NCBI GenBank assembly: GCA_002437665.1
Contig: DJQW01000001.1
Location: 186,001 to 250,000, forward strand
Direction of reading: 5' to 3'
Length of the DNA: 64,000 nucleotides
Origin: Alphaproteobacteria bacterium UBA6376
Lineage (GTDB): Bacteria > Pseudomonadota > Alphaproteobacteria > Rs-D84
Shown here: piece by piece, positions 57,628-64,000 of the stretch
Layout of the letters: each line of letters starts with the position of its first letter
Position numbering within the stretch: the stretch's first letter is position 1
The notes under the pieces: generated by a model
Database searches by the model: none
Told to the model about the DNA's origin: nothing
Seen by the model: only the letters and a program-made list of their open reading frames with translations
Translations under genes and position numbers: made by a program

Positions 57628-60600
57628 ATGTTTTTACTGAAAAAATCTATCAGTTTTGTGGCGATTTTGGCATGCTTGCCCGCGGCATATGCGGCAACTG
57701 CACGCCCCAGTGTGATGGGTAATGCGGCGCGTCGTATGCCGACAATGTCGACATATGTGACTGGCACAACAACGTCATCAACGACGGCGTCGAATTTGTT
57801 GGCGAACGCCGAATGTATCGATGCATACACCTCTTGTATCAAGGGGGCCGATGCCTGCGGCAGCGGATTCGAAGAATGCACGACCAAGGTTCTGTTCCAC
57901 GCGAAAATGCCACAATGCCTGTCCACATTGGCACAATGCAGCGCGTCTGGGATTACCAGTTTGTTCGGTACGTCAAACACAACCGCACTGTCCAATGTCG
58001 CATCCAAGAACACGTATGGCGAGGTTACAGATTACACATACCCCACCGACGGCAGTGTTTTGGGCCAGTTGATTGTTGGTGCGGCAATTTCTAATAAATA
58101 CGACACATCAAACTGTGTTAAACGTTATACGTCATGCTTAAAGAAAGAAAACGTTTGTGGTGCGGACTTTGAATTGTGCACTACAAATGCCGAGTTCAAA
58201 AAGCAGATGGTATTCTGCGATTCCACATTGGCGCGTTGCCAGTCCGATGGTAAAATCGAACTGTTTGGTTCAACAACGACCACAACAACCCCTGCGGCAA
58301 CCAGCCGTATCGGTCAGATGATATCAGAGGGGGCGGCACTGGCGGCAATCAACGCCGTGTCCACATGTTACAAGGTTGTTGATCAATGTATCTTGAACGC
58401 ATGTGCGACAAACCCATACAAATGCTATGAAAACGCATCGACCCAGACGACTGTGCTGGTTGATGGTATCAACAGTGGCGATGCCGACGCAACAACGGGC
58501 GCAACAACGACTGTTGCCGACACGGTCAGCACATCTGCCATTGCGGCATATATCAAAAATTCTTGCTTGGACACCGTTGGTGCAAATAAATATTGCTACG
58601 CCACATTCTTGGGCAATGGTGCAATGCCAACCGCATCCCAGTTAAAAGATGCCGATAATCAGGAAGAAGTTTATGACGAAGCGTATGCTGCGCGCATGAA
58701 CACCGCGATGAAGGCGAAAATCACGGATTTGGTTGAAAAATTTGATACCCGTGCAAAGCAAAAGTGCGTTGACACAATCAAAACATGCGCAATGCGCGTA
58801 TGTGGCGGTGGCAACGGCGCGGCATGCTATTCACAGGTATACGGTGCAACCGACAAATCCATCAACAATTCGGTCAGCTATGATGAAATCAAGACCGGTT
58901 GCGCGGCGGTTGTGAACACCGACCTGTATTGCAAATATGCGGCGGCAAATCCAAATACAACCGGCACATATTCATATGCATATATCAATGCCGATGCATT
59001 TGACACATTGTTCCCAGAATACGAAGCGGGCGGCAACGATCCAATCGGTGTGATTGCGTCCCTGAATGCAACATTGGCGAACACTTACAGCGATGCGGCC
59101 ATTGCCCAAATGAAAAAGCAGTGCCAGTCCGTCGCAACCAGTTGTGTCAAGGCAATGTGCGGTTCTGATTACGTAAATTGCTATCGTAATCGTACAGATA
59201 TCTATTCCAACCTGACCAGCACAGGCGACAGTTCATTTGATAAATCAATGAACAAGGTTGGCGGTGTATTGGATTACACAGTTGTACTGGGATTGTGCTT
59301 GGACACGGTCAAGAACGCATCTGTGTGTGAACAGCACTTGGCAATCGAACAGAATAAATTAAAGATTCAGAACAAATCCGGCACGGGCGCATGGGCTGAT
59401 GCAACGTCTGTACGTGGTGGCTGGATTGATGCGGGCGGTGCAACATCTGTGACTGCGGACACAGAAAATGTCCAGTCATACGATGAAAACGGCAATGCCA
59501 TCTGCACGGCCAGCAACGGCGACCAAGGCGTTTGCAACACCGTTGATGAAAACGGCAATGTGTATGACACACCAGTTATGGTTTCATACACAACATATCT
59601 GCAAACACAGGCGGCATCGTCTTTGTTCAAAGATTTGATTTATGACATCGAAAAAGAAGCGCAGGCAAAATACAATGCCAAATTGACCAAGGAACAGAAC
59701 ATGTGTCTGTCCAGCAATCAGGGCGGCATCATGGGTGCCAAGGACACAGGCGGCACATACATGTGGGTTAAATTGAAATCCACCAAAGTGCCCAAGACAT
59801 ACACTGTCAATGGTCTGAAGGCAAACCAGTTCACGGCCAGCAACGATTTGTATGGTTCGTTCTGCCGCGTGCGCGTAACACTGCAATCTGATGACAAACG
59901 CATTCAGGAAAAATTGCAGAACGGCACAAATTGGTCAACCGCATACTTTGCCGTCGGCGACAGTTTCACATGCGGCAGTTGGATTCCAAATTCCGAATTG
60001 GAAGAAATCGCCAATGCCGTTGCTGATGACGCAACCGCAGACAAAGAAGCGTCCCAGAAACGTACCCGCACATGGATGACAGTGCTGGGCGCGCTGGGTG
60101 GCACGGTTGGTGGCGCATATCTGGGGGCCAGTTTGCAAGATGGTTCTGCATTTGGCAAACTGACCGGCCTGAACAAGGTTTCAGACAACCAGAACGCATC
60201 TGAAAAGGCGCGCAAATTATGCCAGCAATATGCACGTGATGCCAAGATAACGACAACAAACGCTGTCTTTGACAAATCGACATATGAAAATGGTGTGAAC
60301 ACGGCAATCAATTTCGCGTCACAGTTGAAAGTTGCGTCTGAAATTCAGAACTCGGTTTCGTCGGCATTCACCGCACTGGGCAATGATTGCACTGGCGATA
60401 ACAAGGCGAAATGCGATGCATACAACACAGCGTTGGATCGTTTGAGCAACGCATGTCAATCTCAGGCGGATTTGGCCAGTACATCTGGTAACAAGTCCAG
60501 CGCACAGAGCAAGACATGGATTGGTTCAACCGTTGGTGCGGTGGCTGTTGGTACGGCGGGTGCGTTCCTGTTGAATCGCGCGACACGCGACATTCAGGAT

Positions 60601-60732
60601 TCGAACATGGACGCCGCGCAAAAGGCCGCGTACAACGAATGGATGAACAGCGTTGGTAAACATATCAGTTGCTATGTTGGCGGGGACGAGGCCGGCACAT
60701 ACGGTGATATAATTACCACCAGCATTGAGTAA
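57628..60732 (+). CDS. Large secreted cysteine-rich repeat protein
   Basis: 1034 residues from the ATG at 57628; a GTG three codons earlier is the alternative. Signal peptide ending AAYAA. Module 1, 52 residues, occurs at about 63-114 and 163-214, exactly 100 residues apart (pattern C-x3-YTSC-x-K ... CG-x-x-FE-x-CTT ... STLA-x-C ... LFG). Module 2, C-x6-C-x4-C-x(5-7)-C, occurs three times (for example CYKVVDQCILNAC, CVDTIKTCAMRVC, CQSVATSCVKAMC). Two glycine-rich membrane-like segments lie near 812-835 and 975-995. The many cysteines imply a disulfide-stabilised periplasmic or surface protein. Function unknown. Confidence 0.75.
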   Translation: MFLLKKSISFVAILACLPAAYAATARPSVMGNAARRMPTMSTYVTGTTTSSTTASNLLANAECIDAYTSCIKGADACGSGFEECTTKVLFHAKMPQCLSTLAQCSASGITSLFGTSNTTALSNVASKNTYGEVTDYTYPTDGSVLGQLIVGAAISNKYDTSNCVKRYTSCLKKENVCGADFELCTTNAEFKKQMVFCDSTLARCQSDGKIELFGSTTTTTTPAATSRIGQMISEGAALAAINAVSTCYKVVDQCILNACATNPYKCYENASTQTTVLVDGINSGDADATTGATTTVADTVSTSAIAAYIKNSCLDTVGANKYCYATFLGNGAMPTASQLKDADNQEEVYDEAYAARMNTAMKAKITDLVEKFDTRAKQKCVDTIKTCAMRVCGGGNGAACYSQVYGATDKSINNSVSYDEIKTGCAAVVNTDLYCKYAAANPNTTGTYSYAYINADAFDTLFPEYEAGGNDPIGVIASLNATLANTYSDAAIAQMKKQCQSVATSCVKAMCGSDYVNCYRNRTDIYSNLTSTGDSSFDKSMNKVGGVLDYTVVLGLCLDTVKNASVCEQHLAIEQNKLKIQNKSGTGAWADATSVRGGWIDAGGATSVTADTENVQSYDENGNAICTASNGDQGVCNTVDENGNVYDTPVMVSYTTYLQTQAASSLFKDLIYDIEKEAQAKYNAKLTKEQNMCLSSNQGGIMGAKDTGGTYMWVKLKSTKVPKTYTVNGLKANQFTASNDLYGSFCRVRVTLQSDDKRIQEKLQNGTNWSTAYFAVGDSFTCGSWIPNSELEEIANAVADDATADKEASQKRTRTWMTVLGALGGTVGGAYLGASLQDGSAFGKLTGLNKVSDNQNASEKARKLCQQYARDAKITTTNAVFDKSTYENGVNTAINFASQLKVASEIQNSVSSAFTALGNDCTGDNKAKCDAYNTALDRLSNACQSQADLASTSGNKSSAQSKTWIGSTVGAVAVGTAGAFLLNRATRDIQDSNMDAAQKAAYNEWMNSVGKHISCYVGGDEAGTYGDIITTSIE

Positions 60733-60733
60733 T

Positions 60734-60764
60734 AAAAAAACGCTCCACACGGGGCGTTTTTAAT
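60734..60764 (+). terminator. Terminator between convergent genes
   Basis: cgctcc/ggggcg stem with G-U pairs, long A-run and T-run; may serve both strands. Confidence 0.7.
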
Positions 60765-60773
60765 TTTGTGGCA

Positions 60774-62531
60774 TCACTTTACATGCTGTGACAAAAACTG
60801 TAATTTGCGGCAGATTTCATCGCGTTTTATGGTATCGTGTGTCATACGGGCATTCATAAAATCAACCGCCGTACGAATTTGTTCGGAATTATATTTTTTC
60901 TGTATCATATTCAGTTCGTTAAATGGCCGATACAGAACCGTGTTGATAATCTTGCGCATGTATGGCTGGGTTTGGAAATTTGGCAGAACCTCCAGCGCAC
61001 CACAGTCCACCAACGTGTTCCCGATACAATTATCAGAATGATCGCGCAGGTTATACCACTTGAAATGTTCATATGGGGCGTCTGGCACGACGTTGTGTGG
61101 CCCTTCGGCCAGTTTGCATATCAAATACCGTTCGCCGCGTTGAACACTGATTCCCGCGGTTTCAATTTGACGCCAGTGCACATTGCCATGATACTTGCGC
61201 CCCGACAGCAAGAATGAATTTTGCAATTCGGTATCGTGCGCCCACGCGGCAAAGAATCCGTATTCACAATCACTGTGATATGTTTTCAGAATGTATGCTG
61301 GCGCATTACCAACAAAAATCATATGCGTTTTGCCAAAACATCCACCCCCAACATACAGAATATCAACCGGCTGTTTCAGCGCGCGCGACAGTTTGCGTTC
61401 CAAATCGTTCATCGCGGGCATCATGCGGTCACATGCGTCCGGCGTGTCGGCACAGTACGATTTAATCGCGGCATTTTTGAATAATTTGTGCATGCGCGCG
61501 GTTGTCGCCCCGCGTTTATCACGCGGAATCTGTTGCAACCATTCGTATGGAAATGACCCTGGGTTTTGATATCCCGCCAATGCCATTGCGTCCATTTCGT
61601 TGGCATCAACGGGCGCGTGCTTTAATCGGCGGGTTGCAGATTTTTTCATCACGCCGCGCGTCACCGGTGCAACAATTTGCATCATTTTATCAAAATCAAT
61701 CCCTTGTAATTCATACAGATCGCGTCGCAACGGGTATTTTTTTATAAATGCCATAATGTCGGCGAACATTTGCGGAATGCGGTCGGCCCATCCGTGCATC
61801 GTTGCGCGTGTCGCGGCATTGGCGTGCGGCTGGCCATGCAGTGTTCTGTACGCCGCCCCCAGAATTACATCGTCAATATCTTCGTCGAATTTGGTCTTTT
61901 TAATGCGTTGAACCTTGAATTTCCACATGGCGTATTGAAAATCGTTCATGATTTTCTTGCGCCGTGCGTCATCAATCGCCGCGTCCAGCGTCGGTTCGAT
62001 AAACGTATTGCGGTCGGTGTGCACCGCCACGCGCGTCGCGCCAGATATGCCGTTATCGTCAAAACGTGGCAATAACAAATCATGTACGGTAATACCACAA
62101 ATCACACGTCGCGATTTTTCATAAAAGAATTTGTCTCCATGCCGAAATAACGGAAATGTTTGCAATGTATCATTGCCCATGTTGCGCACAACGGTACATT
62201 TGTCCGCCAGCATGTGCTCAACCGTATTGTCCAAGCATGTCCACGTGCGTGGTATCGTAATCGTGCGCAAAAAACTGCCCCCGACCAATACGCCACTGGG
62301 AATTTTTTTGATGCCCTCGCCAAATTTTATCGATTCCAAATTGTGGTTATAGCAAAACGCCCCGTTGCCAATGGCTTTTAATGTATCGGGCAATGCCAGT
62401 GCGCGCATACGCGGCATATCGCATCCCACGCGCGCACCAACACGGCGAACGCCGTCCGGCACGCACAACGCGCCGTCTGCGGTTAAATCATCGTCTGATA
62501 CCGATAAAAGAATACCATTTGAAATAATCAT
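60774..62531 (-). CDS. Leucine-rich-repeat protein with kinase-like C-terminal domain
   Basis: 585 residues. Residues about 25-105 hold LRR_5/BspA-like repeats (LALPDTLKAIGNGAFCYNHNLESIKFGEGIKKIPSG). The middle (about 180-385) is helical and charged. The C-terminal part has the ordered marks of a protein-kinase-like fold: GxGxFG loop (GGGCFG, 395-400), Lys416 in YILKTYH, Glu435, hinge-like RYLICKLAEG, HxDx4N (HSDNCIGN, 498-505) and a DxG (DCG, 509-511). The spacing between the last two is unusually short. No signal peptide. LRR plus kinase-like folds are known in secreted effectors of intracellular bacteria, and VirD4 is encoded in this window. Assignment as an effector is inference. Confidence 0.6.
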   Translation of the reverse strand: MIISNGILLSVSDDDLTADGALCVPDGVRRVGARVGCDMPRMRALALPDTLKAIGNGAFCYNHNLESIKFGEGIKKIPSGVLVGGSFLRTITIPRTWTCLDNTVEHMLADKCTVVRNMGNDTLQTFPLFRHGDKFFYEKSRRVICGITVHDLLLPRFDDNGISGATRVAVHTDRNTFIEPTLDAAIDDARRKKIMNDFQYAMWKFKVQRIKKTKFDEDIDDVILGAAYRTLHGQPHANAATRATMHGWADRIPQMFADIMAFIKKYPLRRDLYELQGIDFDKMMQIVAPVTRGVMKKSATRRLKHAPVDANEMDAMALAGYQNPGSFPYEWLQQIPRDKRGATTARMHKLFKNAAIKSYCADTPDACDRMMPAMNDLERKLSRALKQPVDILYVGGGCFGKTHMIFVGNAPAYILKTYHSDCEYGFFAAWAHDTELQNSFLLSGRKYHGNVHWRQIETAGISVQRGERYLICKLAEGPHNVVPDAPYEHFKWYNLRDHSDNCIGNTLVDCGALEVLPNFQTQPYMRKIINTVLYRPFNELNMIQKKYNSEQIRTAVDFMNARMTHDTIKRDEICRKLQFLSQHVK

Positions 62532-62538
62532 GCTTTAT

Positions 62539-62566
62539 ATAATATACAAAAATATTATTTTGTCAA
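62539..62566 (-). promoter_or_regulatory. Strong promoter of the LRR-kinase-like gene
   Basis: On the minus strand TTGACA (62566-62561), 16-base spacer, TATTAT (62544-62539). The ATG is seven bases after the -10 box, so the transcript is probably leaderless. Confidence 0.75.
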
Positions 62567-62661
62567 CAATGTTTGAAGCGCGGCAAAAATTGCACCCAAA
62601 TGTGTTTTTTATCTTTCCAGTGCGTGGTTTTTATGTTAAAATTACGCATAACAGAGAGAGT

Positions 62662-64000
62662 ATGAAACCCATAGCAAGATTTTTGTTGGTGGCCTTGTCG
62701 CTGGTGTCTGCGGACACGGCGTTGGCCGTTGTTGCATCAACCCGTGGTAATAATTTGACCGCGTATAACGGCAATTCTGGGGCGGTGAACAATAACACTT
62801 GGAATACATTGATGAACAGCCGTGCTGCCACATCGGGCGATGCGGCCTCCGCGGATTTCGGTAATTGCAACGCGATTGTCCTGCGCTGTGCCCAGCCGAA
62901 ATGTGCATCGGGCGGCTGTACCGATATGACGGTTGCAACGTCTATTGTTGATGGATGCGTCCGTTCGAACGAGGCATGCCAGCAATACGGCAGCGATTTG
63001 GTTTCGTACATTGCGGCGCAACTGGTCGCCAATTCCACGGCCAAGGTAAACGCCCAAAACGCGGCGGCGCAAACGGCCGCGGCAAATGCGGTGGCACAAC
63101 AAAACGCCCAACAGTTACAGGCGATGCAGGCCCAGATGCAACAGATGCAGCAAACAATGGCCCAGCAAAACGCCGAAACGGTCGCACAATTACAGAGTGC
63201 ACTGGCCCAGCAACAGGAACAACTGGCGGCGGCGCAATCCGCCGCGCAACCTGCGGCGTCATCTGCGTCTGATGACGCGGACGCTGCGCCCGACAATGGT
63301 CTGACGGCGGCGCAAAATGCGGCGGCCGCGGCGGGTGTGTCGGCGGACACATTGGCGCGTGAACAAATTACTGGCCAGATTTACGAAAAAATTGAAAATT
63401 CTGAAACCCAGATGAAGACGTTAAAGAGCACAATGCAAGATGCCTTTACATACGCTGGGTGTGATGCGTCTGGCAATAATTGCACCGGCCCGCATCGGGT
63501 CAAGGCGTTCAAACAACGCGCAATGAATTTCTTTGAACCGTATAATGCCGTATTGGACGAGGTTTATGATGCCTTGATTCTGGCACAGTCGGTTGGTGTT
63601 GATATTTCCGATATTTACATGATGTTGAACGGCACATGTAACGCGTGGGCCCAGTATATGTGCAGCGAGGGTCAGGTCATGCATTATACCACCCAGAACT
63701 GCCAGAATGGAAAGTCAGTCACCACTGATGGTGCTTGTATTACATTTGATAAAAAAACAAATACGCAAAAGTCATGTTCTACTGGTCTTATTGATGGACA
63801 TTCTTGCCGTGTGGGTCAGGTTGTGCCTATGTCTGATGGTGGGTGTCAGTTGGTGAAAATGCTGACCAGCACCGAAGATGTCCGTCGTGAATGGCTGAAT
63901 ATTGCCGAAGGGGACGAACACAACTCAATCCGCGTCGGCTGTGCGTCCGAGGCCTTGGATAACTCCACCCTGTTCCGTAATCGCAAGAAACAGGCAACGA
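62662..64000 (+). CDS. Secreted Cys-rich protein with Gln/Ala coiled coil, 5' part
   Basis: Runs off the right edge; 446 codons are visible without a stop. ATG at 62662 after an agagagag site. Signal peptide MKPIARFLLVALSLVSADTALA. Cys module 2 appears once (CNAIVLRCAQPKCASGGC, cysteines 69, 76, 81, 86), then a long Gln/Ala/Met coiled-coil stretch (about 128-195) and a second Cys-rich part from about 270. It is related by module to the 1034-residue protein 1.9 kb away on the same strand. The stretch 63716-63851 has noticeably different codon use. Function unknown; probably surface or periplasmic. Confidence 0.75.
   Translation, partial: MKPIARFLLVALSLVSADTALAVVASTRGNNLTAYNGNSGAVNNNTWNTLMNSRAATSGDAASADFGNCNAIVLRCAQPKCASGGCTDMTVATSIVDGCVRSNEACQQYGSDLVSYIAAQLVANSTAKVNAQNAAAQTAAANAVAQQNAQQLQAMQAQMQQMQQTMAQQNAETVAQLQSALAQQQEQLAAAQSAAQPAASSASDDADAAPDNGLTAAQNAAAAAGVSADTLAREQITGQIYEKIENSETQMKTLKSTMQDAFTYAGCDASGNNCTGPHRVKAFKQRAMNFFEPYNAVLDEVYDALILAQSVGVDISDIYMMLNGTCNAWAQYMCSEGQVMHYTTQNCQNGKSVTTDGACITFDKKTNTQKSCSTGLIDGHSCRVGQVVPMSDGGCQLVKMLTSTEDVRREWLNIAEGDEHNSIRVGCASEALDNSTLFRNRKKQAT

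Noticed and set aside
1..64000. CRISPR array, insertion-sequence transposase or rRNA operon
   Set aside because: No regularly spaced direct repeats, no transposase or integrase motifs and no rRNA-like sequence were seen in the window.

Overview
The window reads as chromosome of a small-genome, diderm, host-associated alphaproteobacterium. The evidence is an SspB adaptor of alphaproteobacterial type, RpoH, a DUF4167-like protein, RsmG next to ParA/ParB, a single-fold BamB, LptF-LptD-SurA, and Skp-LpxD-FabZ. Many proteins are shorter than their family norm (GpsA, BamB, RsmG, LptD, SurA), genes are tightly packed with ATGA overlaps, and convergent gaps hold hairpin-rich repeats. My best guess is one of the uncultured gut alphaproteobacterial lineages, but I cannot confirm this from sequence alone.

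Layout. 1-6.6 kb: end of sspB, accBC, yidD-rnpA, mreB, infC with an AUU start, a uracil-DNA-glycosylase-like gene, pal. 6.7-12.6 kb: gpsA with a TPR protein, rsmG, a secreted HEVEH protein, parAB. 12.8-13.7 kb: two small Cys-rich secreted proteins and an attenuator-like RNA. 13.8-21.1 kb: xseB, mutS, an unknown gene, truB, rpsO, pnp, ybaB, tRNA-Val. 21.1-22.6 kb: a duplicated tRNA 3' end, an OmpA-like lipoprotein and a candidate structured RNA. 22.6-29.2 kb: a glycosyltransferase and an envelope operon on the minus strand (lptF-lptD-surA-like-rlmN-phosphatase). 29.3-36.9 kb: nusA-infB, bamB-yfgM-like, rpoH and an outer-membrane protein. 37.2-47.5 kb: a TPR protein, two rRNA modification genes, a VirD4 coupling protein followed by a COG3014-like lipoprotein and LpoB, then der, fabZ, lpxD. 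47.7-51.5 kb: skp, an OmpA-like lipoprotein, a pilin-like protein, dnaX.

The most unusual part is 51.6-64 kb. Three consecutive large prepilin-like proteins carry a tail-fibre/PilV-like motif. They are followed by a zinc-ribbon membrane protein, a small secreted protein, rluD, a 1036-residue Cys-rich secreted protein, a minus-strand protein joining leucine-rich repeats to a kinase-like domain, and a second Cys-rich secreted protein running off the right edge. With VirD4 elsewhere in the window, this looks like a cell-surface or host-interaction region.

Repeats form a second theme. Composite elements built from a cattgcgag/ctggattgc palindrome, aaagttca tandems and short hairpins lie in gene-end gaps, mostly convergent ones and mostly beside terminators. 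A GCCGG hairpin that also serves as a terminator stem occurs in frame inside three consecutive genes and encodes the same K-[MT]-P-x-N-[AT]-G heptapeptide each time.
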